Counted from the first letter of the stretch, positions 9,337-18,805 are shown. The stretch: 64,000 nucleotides of DNA from Thalassoglobus neptunius (GCF_007859735.1 NZ_SIHI01000001.1:914170-978169), one strand, 5' to 3'. Numbers and translations are program-made. The notes: generated from the sequence alone by a model not told the origin.

Positions 9337-10347
9337 ATGTCATATCGACCGAACAACGGTCCCCGTCCGCAAGCGTTTCAGCCTCCGCAAGGGGAATTGG
9401 CGATCATTGCCGGTTCAGCGAATAAGCAACTGGCCGCAAAAATCGCCAACGAATTGGGAGTGAGATTGACTCCCTGCGAGGCACACTACTTCAGCGAAGG
9501 GAACGTCTTCGTTCGCATCCTCGAAAATGTTCGCGGCTGTGATTGCTACGTCATTCAGGGAACGCACCAGCCGGTCAACGACAATTTCATGGAGTTGTTG
9601 TTCTGGATCGATGCACTCAAACGCGCCAGTGCACAACAGATCACAGCCGTCATCCCCTTCTTCAGTTATGCCAAAGGGGACAAGAAAGACGAACCGCGAG
9701 TATCGATTCGTGCTCGCGTGTGTGCCGATGCCCTTGAAGCAGCCGGGGCGGATCGATGTTTGATGATGGACCTGCACTCACCGCAGATTCAAGGATTCTT
9801 CCGGGTTCCCGTCGATCACCTTTACGCTCGCTATGTCCTTTGTGATCACATCAAGTCGTTGGGAATCGAAAACCTCGTGGTCTGTTCCCCGGACATCGGA
9901 TTCGCCAAAGGGGCGTCAGCTTACGCAAACTACCTCGGCGTTCCAGTTGTCATTGGAAACAAAACCCGACGCGACCACACCGAACGGGCCGAAGTTCTGG
10001 AACTGATCGGAGACGTCGACGGGCGCAATGTCCTGATCGTCGACGACTTCACCATTTCCGGTGGGACGCTGATGTCGATGGCGGATGTCCTCAAAGACCG
10101 AGGTGCAAACGACATTTATGCTGCCGTTTCCCACGGAGTCCTTTCCAAGGGTGTCGCTCCCCGGATCGCGAAGAGTGGCATCAAGCAGTTGTTCATTACG
10201 GATACGATCGAACCTCAGAACGACCCATTGCCCCACAACATCTCGGTTGTTTCCGTCGCAGAGCTTTTTGCTGAAGCCATTCAATCCATTCATGACCGAA
10301 CGAGTGTCTCACAGCTGTTCCCTGACGGGGCTGTCCCGAGCGAATAG
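9337..10347 (+). CDS. prs: ribose-phosphate pyrophosphokinase (divergent PRS)
   Basis: 336 residues. Makes PRPP from ribose 5-phosphate and ATP for nucleotide, His and Trp synthesis. Supporting blocks are MDLHSPQIQGFF, SPDIG, and the PRPP-binding loop IVDDFTISGGT. Several classical positions differ: the usual YARQDRK reads SYAKGDKK, and the usual KRR catalytic-loop region reads NKTRRDHTERAEV. This is closer to the divergent (class II-like) PRS branch than to the E. coli type, a distinction based on recollection of the families. A short N-terminal extension of ~20 residues precedes the first strand. ATG at 9337 has no obvious Shine-Dalgarno sequence. Monocistronic, or followed at 68 bp by the Rieske gene. 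Confidence 0.92.
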   Translation: MSYRPNNGPRPQAFQPPQGELAIIAGSANKQLAAKIANELGVRLTPCEAHYFSEGNVFVRILENVRGCDCYVIQGTHQPVNDNFMELLFWIDALKRASAQQITAVIPFFSYAKGDKKDEPRVSIRARVCADALEAAGADRCLMMDLHSPQIQGFFRVPVDHLYARYVLCDHIKSLGIENLVVCSPDIGFAKGASAYANYLGVPVVIGNKTRRDHTERAEVLELIGDVDGRNVLIVDDFTISGGTLMSMADVLKDRGANDIYAAVSHGVLSKGVAPRIAKSGIKQLFITDTIEPQNDPLPHNISVVSVAELFAEAIQSIHDRTSVSQLFPDGAVPSE

Positions 10348-10415
10348 AGTTCATCGCAATTCCCGGCTCCCTAGAATGAGGCCGGAATGTCAACAATATT
10401 TGGAATTCGCAGACC

Positions 10416-10739
10416 ATGAGTGATCGCTTCGAACGAGTTGGTTCAACATCGGAACTTGGCGACGGGGATCGACTTTCTGTCATCCTGGGAGACGAAGTCT
10501 CTGCCCTTGTGATTCGAATCGCAGACGACTACTACTGCGTCGAAGATGTCTGCACCCATGACGGTCAACCGATGACCGATGGCGAGTTAAACGGCTGCGA
10601 GTTGACATGCCCGCGACACGGGGCGAAGTTCGACGTTCGCACAGGCAAAGCACTCTGCATGCCCGCCACGCAACCGGTCGAAACATTCGAAGTTGAGATT
10701 CGGGGCGAAGACATCTTCGTCAAATATCCGAACGACTGA
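10416..10739 (+). CDS. Rieske [2Fe-2S] ferredoxin-type protein
   Basis: A 107-residue single-domain Rieske protein. Cluster ligands are visible as CTH at residues 46-48 and CPRH at 65-68, with the expected 16-residue spacing between pairs, so both Cys and both His ligands are present. There is no signal peptide or membrane helix, which makes it a soluble NirD/BphF-like ferredoxin rather than a bc1 subunit. It likely donates electrons to an oxygenase or reductase, but no such partner lies nearby. The C-terminus (VETFEVEIRGEDIFVKY) matches the last strands of the domain. Confidence 0.93.
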   Translation: MSDRFERVGSTSELGDGDRLSVILGDEVSALVIRIADDYYCVEDVCTHDGQPMTDGELNGCELTCPRHGAKFDVRTGKALCMPATQPVETFEVEIRGEDIFVKYPND

Positions 10740-10937
10740 CCCTCCTCCGTTGTTTCACCGCTCTCGCCGAATCCCGGTTCATTCGATCCATTCTGCGTTT
10801 GGCCGCAAAAGACGCAGGAACATTCGAAGCGAGTGTGATCGACCGACTCAGCGCTGAAATTCCTGATTTTCATCGGCAATGACCCGGTAATGCGATAACA
10901 TTCCAAGTAACTCCTGTTCTCTGCTCCCCAAAAGCAA

Positions 10938-11435
10938 GTGGATGTGCGGATGATTCTGGTTCCACTCGCAGGCGGTGCTCCGATCCATCTTGCCAAGGCG
11001 GTCATGTTTATTGGTCGGGGAAACGAATGCGACATTGTTCTCAAAACGAGCCGCAAGGTTTCTCGAAAACATTGCTGCATTGCGCAAATTGACGACACCT
11101 ATCTCATTCGGGATCTCGGCAGCATGAACGGGGTTCGAGTCAATGAAGCGAGTGCAAAACCCGAACTCCCATTGAACCACGGAGACGAAGTCTGGGTTGG
11201 AGATGTGGGGTTCCGTTTTCAGGCAGCGACCGCAAAAAGAAAAGTCGCTCCCGCGCCGAAAACTTCTCCGCAGAAACCGATCATTTCGAAGGGACCGGTG
11301 AGTACAGAATTTCCTCGGGCGATTCCTGAAGAGAGCGATGACTTCATCATCGAGCAGACGGGCGCACACCTGTTTGATCAGTTGAGAGAAGTCGAACAGG
11401 CCGATTCCGACAGCGAAGAAAATTCTTCCAGCTGA
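10938..11435 (+). CDS. FHA-domain protein
   Basis: 165 residues. An N-terminal forkhead-associated domain (about residues 5-100) has the phosphothreonine-recognition residues GRGNECDIVL, SRKHC and GSMNGVRVN. The C-terminal ~65 residues are low-complexity and acidic (ending SDSEENSSS) and probably disordered. FHA modules bind phosphothreonine peptides made by Ser/Thr kinases; a kinase gene lies at 44340-45221 but nothing ties the two together. The GTG start at 10938 is the first in frame; ATG at 10950 would also preserve the whole domain. Confidence 0.9.
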   Translation: MDVRMILVPLAGGAPIHLAKAVMFIGRGNECDIVLKTSRKVSRKHCCIAQIDDTYLIRDLGSMNGVRVNEASAKPELPLNHGDEVWVGDVGFRFQAATAKRKVAPAPKTSPQKPIISKGPVSTEFPRAIPEESDDFIIEQTGAHLFDQLREVEQADSDSEENSSS

Positions 11436-11562
11436 CGAACGTAAAATTCACTGAGTTCTTTTGCCGAATCCTGACGGACCGTTCGCGAAGTCGCAGAGAA
11501 TCCACCAACAAACATTCACTGCGAAGTATGTCTTTACGAAGACGAAAACAGAGAACAATGGC

Positions 11563-11754
11563 TTAGAAGCCGTGCCGTTCCAACTCGCTCAGATTCTTTC
11601 CCCACATTCCGGTTTGCCCGTCACCCAAGGCGCGGACGGCCCCGATGCAAACTGCGAGGATCAACGCAAGCATGACCGCGTACTCAACGGACGTCGGCCC
11701 ACTTTCGTCAGCGAGAAACTTACGAATCGAACGGATTGAGTTGCCAGTGAACAC
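11563..11754 (-). CDS. Flp/Fap-type type IVb pilin
   Basis: A 63-residue prepilin. A short basic leader ends at Gly19, and the sequence G-PTSVEY puts Glu at +5 and Tyr at +6 after the predicted prepilin peptidase cut, the hallmark of Flp pilins. A single hydrophobic helix of ~18 residues follows. It is the major subunit of tight-adherence (Tad) pili in this family. No tad/cpa assembly genes are in the window, so it is an orphan pilin gene served from elsewhere. The only reverse-strand gene in the first 13 kb. Confidence 0.88.
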   Translation of the reverse strand: MFTGNSIRSIRKFLADESGPTSVEYAVMLALILAVCIGAVRALGDGQTGMWGKNLSELERHGF

Positions 11755-11852
11755 AGGATTCTTCCATTAGAAGTCAACAGATTTGAGACAGCTCGACGCA
11801 TAGCTGGCCTCGACAATTCAGGGGGCTCAATACATTCCGTCATGAAACCTAG

Positions 11853-11867
11853 CCCCCAGTTTGGGGG
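11853..11867. promoter_or_regulatory. GC-rich inverted repeat
   Basis: CCCCCA-GTT-TGGGGG is a perfect 6-bp stem with a 3-nt loop, about 100 bp upstream of the pilin start and 240 bp upstream of hsp20. It could be an operator or a 5'-UTR hairpin of the pilin transcript. Confidence 0.35.
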
Positions 11868-11931
11868 AGTCAAACTGTTTCAGCGAATTTGCTTAAAAAA
11901 ACGGTTGCATCACCGAGAAGATTAACGCCGT

Positions 11932-11946
11932 CTGTCAGATTGACAG
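11932..11946. promoter_or_regulatory. operator-like palindrome upstream of hsp20
   Basis: CTGTCA-GAT-TGACAG is a perfect 6-bp inverted repeat with a 3-nt spacer, about 165 bp before the hsp20 start. The dimensions suit a dimeric repressor or activator site; the regulator is unknown. Confidence 0.35.
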
Positions 11947-12108
11947 CCTTTGTTCCCTTTCACCCGCACAGCCCTCACAAAAAACAGTTGCGTAACCATC
12001 TGCTAAAATTCAACTTACGCCCACAGGACGCTCCTCGTCGGGGTAAAGGCGCAACATTTGCTCTTTCCCTCTCCCCTCAGAAACATTGTGTGGCTAAATA
12101 GGTTGAAC

Positions 12109-12594
12109 ATGCCCGTTTTCCGATGGGGAAGTGCATTTGACGCGTTTCGCGACTTGGAACGTGAAGTCGATCGTTGGGTTCGAAGCATGGATATTGCTTT
12201 CGAGAACCCGAGAATTGGTCGCCCCTATCCAATGCTCAATCTCTACGACCTGGGATCCGAATACCTGATCACGGCCGAGCTCTCCGGATGCACAGCTGCC
12301 GAACTTGATCTCACCGTCGCCAACGGAGTGGTCACGATGCGAGGAAAACGAACTCCGGCGGGCGACGTCCCCGAAGATCGATTCCGTCGTCGCGAACGCC
12401 CGATTGGAAACTGGGAACGTTCGATTTCAGTTCCCGAGCGGATCAACGACGACGATGTGCGGGCGGAATTGAATGATGGATTGCTGAAGCTTTATCTTCC
12501 CAAGACTCCATCCGCTGCACCGAAGCAGATTCCAGTCACCAAGGGACGATCGGAGATCTCGAACGAAAACGCCACAGAGGGAGAGTCCCGATGA
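12109..12594 (+). CDS. small heat-shock protein Hsp20, first copy
   Basis: 161 residues with an alpha-crystallin domain (about residues 35-140). The domain opens with YPMLNLYDLGSEYLITAELSG and closes with the NDGLLKLYLPK strand that precedes the IxV-like tail (QIPV). ATP-independent holdase that protects unfolding proteins. The ATG at 12109 gives a normal-length N-terminal arm (PVFRWGSAFDAFRDLEREVDRW); a longer reading from 12058 adds a basic stretch unlike the family. Its stop overlaps the next hsp20 start in an ATGA, so the pair should be co-translated. Confidence 0.93.
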   Translation: MPVFRWGSAFDAFRDLEREVDRWVRSMDIAFENPRIGRPYPMLNLYDLGSEYLITAELSGCTAAELDLTVANGVVTMRGKRTPAGDVPEDRFRRRERPIGNWERSISVPERINDDDVRAELNDGLLKLYLPKTPSAAPKQIPVTKGRSEISNENATEGESR

Positions 12595-13016
12595 GTGAAA
12601 CCATCGAACCGCAACAGCCTGAACGTGACGACTCCCCAAATCGTGACGACTCTTCGCTTTCACAATCGGAAGAGAGTCCACAACGATGGGTCCGGACTCC
12701 TCCAATCGACATCTACGAAACCGAAGAAGGTTTGGTGTTGTGTGCCGATCTTCCTGGCGTGTCCGCAGAGAATCTCGATCTACAAGTCCAGGACAATCGT
12801 CTCACCCTTTTCGGTCGAGTCGACATGCCGAACGATCGGTTGGAAACACTCGTTCATCAGGAGTATCACCAAGGTGATTTTCTCCGTTCATTCATCCTCA
12901 GCGATGATGTTGATCACGAACGAATTTCCGCAAAGTTGACCGATGGCGTTCTTGAAGTTCGCTTGCCACGTGTCCCGAGGTCGCAGCCTCGCAAAATCTC
13001 AATTCAGGCAGATTGA
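12591..13016 (+). CDS. small heat-shock protein Hsp20, second copy
   Basis: 141 residues. A Ser/Asp/Glu-rich N-terminal arm (residues 1-32) leads into an alpha-crystallin domain (PPIDIYETEEGLVLCADLPG to TDGVLEVRLPR) and a C-terminal KISIQ tail that matches the I-x-I/V anchor motif. It overlaps the upstream hsp20 by 4 bases (ATGA). The two copies are clearly diverged, suggesting hetero-oligomers or division of labour rather than a recent duplication; that is inference. Confidence 0.93.
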   Translation: MSETIEPQQPERDDSPNRDDSSLSQSEESPQRWVRTPPIDIYETEEGLVLCADLPGVSAENLDLQVQDNRLTLFGRVDMPNDRLETLVHQEYHQGDFLRSFILSDDVDHERISAKLTDGVLEVRLPRVPRSQPRKISIQAD

Positions 13017-13057
13017 GAGTCAACCGCTTTCTGATCCATTCCCGGATTGAACTGGAC

Positions 13058-14437
13058 TCAATTCATCTCGCCGGATTCACTTGTTGCTTCGTCAATCGAC
13101 TCAATCACAACCCGGCAAAGCTTCTTCACAAGTTCCTCAGGCATAGCCGGTGCAGGCATTAAGACGACGGTGTCACCCAGGGGGCGAAGGATGACTCCAC
13201 GCTTTCGGGCTGCCAAAGTCACAAGATGACCTGTTCTTCTTGTTGCAGGATACCGTTCAAGCGGAGTGCGAGACCGAACGAACTCGATACCCACCATTGT
13301 CCCTTTCTGGCGGATCTCTGTGACATGGGGATGAGAACGGAGAAGCTGCAATTCGTCCTCAAGAACTCCTGCGATTCTTTTTGCGTTCTCAATCACGGAG
13401 TTCCGTTCCAGCAAGTCCAATGACGCCAACGCAGCCGCGCATCCCAGGGGATTGCCGGTGTATGTGTGACCGTGAAAGAACGTTCTTCCGGCGGATGGAT
13501 CTCCTAAGAACGCTGAGAAGATTTCTTCACTCGCCATCGTCACCGCCACCGGGAGATAGCCGCCCGTAATCCCTTTGGCCAGACACATCAGATCCGGTTC
13601 AACATCTTCTTGCTCGCAGGCAAACATTGTCCCGGTTCGACCGAAGCCAACCGCGACTTCGTCACAGATCAACGGAATCCCCGCCTTCTTCGTCAGGTCT
13701 CGAACGTGCTGCAAATAGCCGGGGGGATGAACAAGAATTCCTGCCGCCCCTTGAACGAGAGGTTCGATCACAAATGCATTCAACCGTGATCCGTATTCTT
13801 CGATGATGTTTCGCACCTGATCGAAACAGTCTGTCACCTCGCGATCGCGCGTCTCTGACGGAGAAGAATGAACCGAAGCGGGCGACGGGACACTGACTGT
13901 TTGAAACAACATCTTACCGTAGACCTGGTGGAACAGTTCAATGCTTCCCACACTGACGGAACCGATGGTGTCCCCGTGATAAGCTCCGCTGACCGTCCCG
14001 AACAGGTCTCGCTCTTCTGGCCCGGAAGGTTTTTGCCGATGGAACTGCCACGCCATTTTGAGGGCAGCTTCCACAGCCGTTGAGCCACTGTCGGAATAAA
14101 AGACGCGCGTCAGCGACTTTGGTGTGAGATCGACCAGTCGTTTGGCAAGTTCGATGCTGGGAGTCGAAGACATTCCCAGCAATGTGGTGTGGGCAATTTT
14201 CCCGAGTTGATTCTGGATGGCGAGATTGATCTCCGGGACATTGTGGCCATGCACATTGCACCACAGAGCGGAGATCCCATCGAGATAGCGATTTCCCTCG
14301 ACATCGATCAGCTCAAAGCCTTCGCCGGATTCGATAATCGGCGCCTCTTCTGACTTGTACGCTTCCATCGGAGTGAAAGGATGCCAGACGTGGTCGTTGT
14401 CCCATTGTCGGAGTTGGTCGACTGTCGAATTCTGCAT
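13058..14437 (-). CDS. bioA: adenosylmethionine-8-amino-7-oxononanoate aminotransferase
   Basis: 459-residue class-III PLP aminotransferase that converts KAPA to DAPA with SAM as amino donor in biotin synthesis. Matches to BioA are the start [22 protein letters not shown], the ICDEV strand with the PLP-binding Asp, and the Schiff-base lysine in [11 protein letters not shown], followed by [18 protein letters not shown] at 14437 starts exactly at [20 protein letters not shown], as in BioA; a longer reading adds an unrelated stretch. No bioB, bioD or bioF is adjacent, so biotin genes are dispersed here, although accD at 45 kb belongs to a biotin-dependent enzyme. Confidence 0.95.
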   Translation of the reverse strand: MQNSTVDQLRQWDNDHVWHPFTPMEAYKSEEAPIIESGEGFELIDVEGNRYLDGISALWCNVHGHNVPEINLAIQNQLGKIAHTTLLGMSSTPSIELAKRLVDLTPKSLTRVFYSDSGSTAVEAALKMAWQFHRQKPSGPEERDLFGTVSGAYHGDTIGSVSVGSIELFHQVYGKMLFQTVSVPSPASVHSSPSETRDREVTDCFDQVRNIIEEYGSRLNAFVIEPLVQGAAGILVHPPGYLQHVRDLTKKAGIPLICDEVAVGFGRTGTMFACEQEDVEPDLMCLAKGITGGYLPVAVTMASEEIFSAFLGDPSAGRTFFHGHTYTGNPLGCAAALASLDLLERNSVIENAKRIAGVLEDELQLLRSHPHVTEIRQKGTMVGIEFVRSRTPLERYPATRRTGHLVTLAARKRGVILRPLGDTVVLMPAPAMPEELVKKLCRVVIESIDEATSESGEMN

Positions 14438-14564
14438 TGTGTCACTTATTGAATCGCAAAGAAAATCGCTGATGAATTGCAAAGCCCACCCCATCGTGCG
14501 CGAACTCGCAGAGTGGATGTCGCTCAGCGTGCAGTTGAGTGAGTTTGTGTGAAAACGACAATGC

Positions 14565-14589
14565 CCAGTTCCACAAGACGCAGAACTGG
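14565..14589 (-). terminator. weak hairpin after the metallohydrolase gene
   Basis: CCAGTTC and GAACTGG form a 7-bp stem with an 11-nt loop in the gap between the metallohydrolase stop and bioA. A second smaller inverted repeat (GAGAAC/GTTCTC, 14627-14645) lies nearer the stop. There is no strong T-run, so the call is tentative. Confidence 0.3.
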
Positions 14590-14655
14590 CGTGAGTCTCA
14601 AACGCAATTCACTCGCAAGAGTTCGCGAGAACGGTTTCGGTTCTCAGGCTGCTTC

Positions 14656-17259
14656 TCAATCCCCTTTGACGGGGAGCGGGCGGCCAAGCGTGTCGTAATT
14701 GGGCTCGAATCCATTGCCATCCACGTCGACGAAAATGGGGTTGGTCACTGCAGTCGGATTTTCACCGGACTTTCTTGGTCCGACGACAGGCCCGAGTTGT
14801 GTGTTCCTCCCCCCAGCCACAGCGACAAGATGCGCGTCCGTGTCGAGTTTCAGTGGAATGTTGAACGAAACATTTTGAGTCAACTTCCCACCTTTGCCTC
14901 GTTTTTTGAATGCCTCCGGATGCTCCTCGCGTGTGAAGATCAAGTCTTCTCTCGCTCGGCCATTGACGAGAACGAAGACAGTGTCGACTTCGTGCCAGTT
15001 GGGACATTGAACAGCAATCTCGAGTTCCACCTGACCGGACGGAGCTGTGAGATCCTGCCCCACTCCAGTCGACGTTTCATCCGCTGTTGCGGTGAACGAA
15101 AGAAAGGGACCATTCGACATCACAACGCGTCCCTCTTCCGATGACCGGACGATTTCCATCGGATCGATTTGACTCGGCTCGTCGGTGGAACATTCAATCC
15201 AGTTTCGCAGCCAGCCCGATCCATGAAAGTTGTAGTGTGCGTCCGTATTGACCACTCCGGGAATCCGTTTTCCCTGATTCAGCAACTGCAACCACTTGAA
15301 GATCCGATTCGACTTCGCTTCTTCTGCTGTAACGTCGTCAGTCTTGCAGAGCACTAAGGCACGATCGATTGGATGAATTTCCATCACGTCAATGAGGGAA
15401 ATGGCGTGCGAGTGTCCATGGTCGTGGGTTCCGTCGCCATCCTTATCATAGACCAGCCAGCCGACATCCGGATGATTCTGCTGAATCAGCTTTTCGCTTC
15501 CATTGTCCCAGGCAGCCAGTCGTTGAACTTGTCGCTCCACATCTGTATCCGTCGTCGGACCGCCACCATCTTGACGATGAGGATGGTGATGCATCGGGAA
15601 AACATTCTGATGATTCAGCGGCAAAGGCTGTCCAGTCAATTCCATTCCGGTGACCGAGGAGATGAACTTCTTGATTCCCAATGCTTCGAAATGCGGCTCA
15701 TAAGTCGTGATTCGATTGTGTTCGGTACACGGTGCGAATTCGATGTGTTCACAAACAAGATTGAGAACCCGTCCCCGCTGACTGGCGGTATTGTCTCCGG
15801 ATGGGGAACTGTGGCTGTGAAAGTCACTACTGATCCAACCGGGTGTTGAAACGGAACGATGAAGAGTGACTTCATGCTCAGTCACCGATGAGACAGTGAT
15901 CTCCGTCTCGAACTCTTCGCTTGAGTACTCAGGTCCGTGACTGACCCGGATCAGATAACGCCCCGTCGGAAGCACTTGTTCACAAACTCCGTTTGGAGTG
16001 TACCGAAGGTTTTGAACTGCGAATTCTGCGGAATCGGGACCGAATACGGGAGACGGTGTTCCATCGACACCGATGATTTCAATCTTGCTGGGAATCAGTG
16101 TTTGTTCTGAGTCAGCGACCTTAAGTGCAAGTTTCCCGGGTTCATATTCCGGCAACGACAGGTCGATCCGGTAGGAGGAAGTGGTTGTTGACGGAGTCAC
16201 GGTAAATTCCTGGACTCCCAAACTTGTTCCGAACTGAGAGATCCGAGCTTCCCCGACGCCGACAGCCACTTGCGAGGAAGCTTCCCCGTTCTCGTTCGTT
16301 CGCAAGCTTCCCGAATGAGTTCCGCCGTTGCTGAATTCGATCAACGCATCGATAACAGGGGCTCCGTTGCTGTCGGTCACTGAGAATGTGGTTTCTTGAA
16401 ACGCGTTCGTCTCACCGGTTTGAAGATTCGCGACGGCATCGGACAAAGTGCGTCCCGCCGCAATTCGGCGAACGATGACTTCGCTGGCATCCGGCCCGAT
16501 CTGCTTGAGGTCGTTTCCGTCAGTTGACAGATACTTGAGCGTTGAATTTCGAGAATCGCTATTGGATTGAATCCGGATTTCAGGGGATGCCGGACTGATC
16601 ACATAAGCCTGCCCCCAGTATTGATCATCGATGAAGTATTGAGCAGTTGTTCCGTTCGGAGACTTTGTCATGCGCTCGTTTCCGCCATCAGCACGAATCT
16701 TGTCTGATGGAAGAATGGTCAGAGTCTTCTTCCCCGCGTTGATGTATTGCGTGCGAATTGTCAGTGCTCTGTCGTCAACTCCCAACTCGTACGTTGTCCG
16801 AATCGCGGGACGACTGTCAGTTCCGTGAGCGATGACACTAATCGACGCCGTACTCGCCTGCGTCTCCAAATCCGCCGAAATGCTCTTTTCTGGTTGGCCA
16901 TCGAAACCTGCTTCCCAATCAGAATAAAGAACTCCGTTTCCGCCGGGATAGAAGCAGCTGAGCTGATCACTTTCATCAAGAGAACATGCGAGATCGATCA
17001 GACATCCACCGACGGAACGAACGGTCATATTTGCATTTCGCGTTGGAACCGGTTTCGCAATCACCGCCACGAGATGCTGGTTCCGCAACACGATATCTCC
17101 ATAGATCGCATCGACTTCTTTCCCTTCGGGAACAAACTGTTCCCAGTTTTCCTCGCTGAGGATTGCGACCTCGACGTGGTCCGTCGCAGCTTCGTAGGAG
17201 AATGCCATTCCCACGACGTAAAGAGAGAGTGTGACAATTCCCAGGATGAAGATTCGCAT
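14656..17259 (-). CDS. CehA/McbA-type PHP metallohydrolase, secreted
   Basis: 867 residues with an N-terminal signal peptide (MRIFILGIVTLSLYVVGMAFS). The first ~300 residues form a beta-rich region, followed by a carboxypeptidase-regulatory-like Ig domain (VTDSNGAPVIDALIEFSNGG). From about residue 475 there is a PHP-type metal site: SDFHSHSSPSGDN, CTEHNR and NTDAHYN, typical of the CehA/McbA family. Members known by name hydrolyse carbaryl or similar esters, but most planctomycete homologues have no known substrate. It is long for the family because of the N-terminal domains. It is transcribed away from the DUF1573 lipoprotein gene. Confidence 0.85.
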   Translation of the reverse strand: MRIFILGIVTLSLYVVGMAFSYEAATDHVEVAILSEENWEQFVPEGKEVDAIYGDIVLRNQHLVAVIAKPVPTRNANMTVRSVGGCLIDLACSLDESDQLSCFYPGGNGVLYSDWEAGFDGQPEKSISADLETQASTASISVIAHGTDSRPAIRTTYELGVDDRALTIRTQYINAGKKTLTILPSDKIRADGGNERMTKSPNGTTAQYFIDDQYWGQAYVISPASPEIRIQSNSDSRNSTLKYLSTDGNDLKQIGPDASEVIVRRIAAGRTLSDAVANLQTGETNAFQETTFSVTDSNGAPVIDALIEFSNGGTHSGSLRTNENGEASSQVAVGVGEARISQFGTSLGVQEFTVTPSTTTSSYRIDLSLPEYEPGKLALKVADSEQTLIPSKIEIIGVDGTPSPVFGPDSAEFAVQNLRYTPNGVCEQVLPTGRYLIRVSHGPEYSSEEFETEITVSSVTEHEVTLHRSVSTPGWISSDFHSHSSPSGDNTASQRGRVLNLVCEHIEFAPCTEHNRITTYEPHFEALGIKKFISSVTGMELTGQPLPLNHQNVFPMHHHPHRQDGGGPTTDTDVERQVQRLAAWDNGSEKLIQQNHPDVGWLVYDKDGDGTHDHGHSHAISLIDVMEIHPIDRALVLCKTDDVTAEEAKSNRIFKWLQLLNQGKRIPGVVNTDAHYNFHGSGWLRNWIECSTDEPSQIDPMEIVRSSEEGRVVMSNGPFLSFTATADETSTGVGQDLTAPSGQVELEIAVQCPNWHEVDTVFVLVNGRAREDLIFTREEHPEAFKKRGKGGKLTQNVSFNIPLKLDTDAHLVAVAGGRNTQLGPVVGPRKSGENPTAVTNPIFVDVDGNGFEPNYDTLGRPLPVKGD

Positions 17260-17662
17260 CAGCGGAGACCTTGCTGTCGGATGACTTGGAGTTCATCGGA
17301 GACGATACTCCAGCAGGTATCGAGACTCAATCGTCCACCCACTGACAAGCTCGAATGTATTGTTCCAGAAAATGAGGCTTTACAAAGTCTTTATTGATTC
17401 TTCGTCGATCCCCAGCCACGATACACCACGATGAACGCCTCGCCCAACCTGATTCTCCCTCCAGTCACTCAACCGGAAAATGCTCCCGCCCCGAATGGAT
17501 TCCATTGGATTCAATCGAATTGAGTCGGTTCTCGAAACACCTATGGAACGAAATCCAGCTTCAACACGAGTTCAAGAACTCTTCAAAGCTTTTCCTGCTC
17601 GCGAAGAATGATTTCAAGAGCTTTGACAATCCCTCAAGTTTCCTGTTCGCCGTCCATGGACA
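17260..17662. other. 403-bp divergent intergenic region
   Basis: Promoter region for the metallohydrolase (reverse) and the DUF1573 lipoprotein (forward). No coding frame is convincing. It contains the inverted repeat at 17303-17322 and an imperfect GATTCAAT/ATTGAGTC repeat near 17510. Confidence 0.5.
17303..17322. promoter_or_regulatory. inverted repeat upstream of metallohydrolase gene
   Basis: CGATAC and GTATCG form a perfect 6-bp repeat separated by 8 nt, 44 bp upstream of the reverse-strand start at 17259. It is operator-like, or a 5'-UTR hairpin. Confidence 0.35.
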
Positions 17663-18805
17663 ATGTCTCACCTGCATCTCACTTTGCTCTCTGTGATTTC
17701 AACGTTCATACTCGTTGCCGGTTGCTCCGGACAAAGTGCCAAGCCTGAAAACGCTGGCGTTGAATTCTCTGCTCCGACTCAGCTTCCCGCCTTGCTGCTC
17801 AGTGAACTGCAAGGCGACACCCCGCGCACGATTCGATGCCCGGTTCGAATCCACAACAACAGCGACAGAAACCAACAGGTGGTTCTCACGGGAACTGGAT
17901 GTTCCTGCTACGGCGTTGTAACAGACAACGATGAACCATTTGAGACTGGAACGGAAAGAGAAGTCGGAAGCGGTCAGAAACTGACTCTCGCCATTCAAGG
18001 TCAGTCTCCGCAAGAAGAGTCCCGGAAGACATACACTGCTGACTTCGAAATCACTGCTGAGGATGGAACCAGGAGCGTGCAGAGAATCTTGTGTACTCAA
18101 CAGGTTTATCAGGATTTCAAAGCCGTTCCCGCATTGATTGAATGTGAGATGAGCCGGAACTCACCGCAGTTCGAGAACAGAGAACTTGAAATCACTCGAT
18201 ATTTCCGAAGTGACTCCCCAACAACGCCAACTCCCGTTCTTGATGGCGTCCCGGACGATGTCCGTGTGAAATCGATTCGCATGGTCGATTCTCCGATTGA
18301 AGTCGAAACCGGGTTGTGGCATGCAACATGGAAGATCGATCTTGAGATTGAAAGGCAAGACCTGACTGGATCAGCCGATCGAATCGACACTCTCAATGTT
18401 CGTCTTCCCTCGTCGGAAGAAGCAGCGGCTCCGGAGACGGCTTCCGATCCCGTTGCTGCACATGCTGCAATTCGTCTGGTGCGCCGATCGAGTCGCCCAA
18501 TCGCCTATCCAGAACGAATTCATTTCGGTCAATTTCAAGTGGGGACACCAAAAACTCGCAGCTTGTTCCTCGTTTCAAAAGAACAGATTCCGTTTCGAGT
18601 CAGCTACGCCGCACCCGATGAAGAGACATCGATCGAAGTTCAATTCGAAGACGAAGCGAAGACGTCACACAAGTTGACAGTCACATTGAATTCGGTCCCA
18701 GCTGGAGAGTTTTCCCGGACGTTGAAACTCAACACGAACCTCGAAGAACAGAGCGTTATTGAGATTGAACTGCTTGCCCGAATTCTTCCTCCTTTAGATG
18801 ATTGA
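17663..18805 (+). CDS. DUF1573-type lipoprotein
   Basis: 380 residues. A lipoprotein signal peptide ends in the lipobox LVAGC (Cys21), so it should be lipidated by the Lgt/LspA pathway. Two Ig-like DUF1573-type segments are visible: one near RTIRCPVRIHNNSDRNQ with GTGCSCYGV, and one near IHFGQFQVGTPKTRSLFL. These domains are common in planctomycete and Bacteroidetes periplasmic proteins of unknown role. The downstream hopanoid cyclase is 127 bp away and codirectional, so a shared transcript is possible. Confidence 0.85.
   Translation: MSHLHLTLLSVISTFILVAGCSGQSAKPENAGVEFSAPTQLPALLLSELQGDTPRTIRCPVRIHNNSDRNQQVVLTGTGCSCYGVVTDNDEPFETGTEREVGSGQKLTLAIQGQSPQEESRKTYTADFEITAEDGTRSVQRILCTQQVYQDFKAVPALIECEMSRNSPQFENRELEITRYFRSDSPTTPTPVLDGVPDDVRVKSIRMVDSPIEVETGLWHATWKIDLEIERQDLTGSADRIDTLNVRLPSSEEAAAPETASDPVAAHAAIRLVRRSSRPIAYPERIHFGQFQVGTPKTRSLFLVSKEQIPFRVSYAAPDEETSIEVQFEDEAKTSHKLTVTLNSVPAGEFSRTLKLNTNLEEQSVIEIELLARILPPLDD

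Larger units (their letters stand above)
11755..12108. other. 354-bp divergent intergenic region between pilin and hsp20
   Basis: Holds the promoters of the reverse-strand pilin and of the small heat-shock pair. I see no CIRCE element and no convincing sigma-32-type promoter. Two compact inverted repeats are listed separately (11853-11867 and 11932-11946). Confidence 0.5.

Noticed and set aside
13058-14494. A longer bioA starting at 14494
   Set aside because: The additional N-terminal residues do not match BioA, whose usual start corresponds to ATG 14437.
17820-17870. A tRNA T-arm-like GGTTCGAATCC
   Set aside because: It is inside the DUF1573 coding frame, and no matching acceptor, D or anticodon arms are present.
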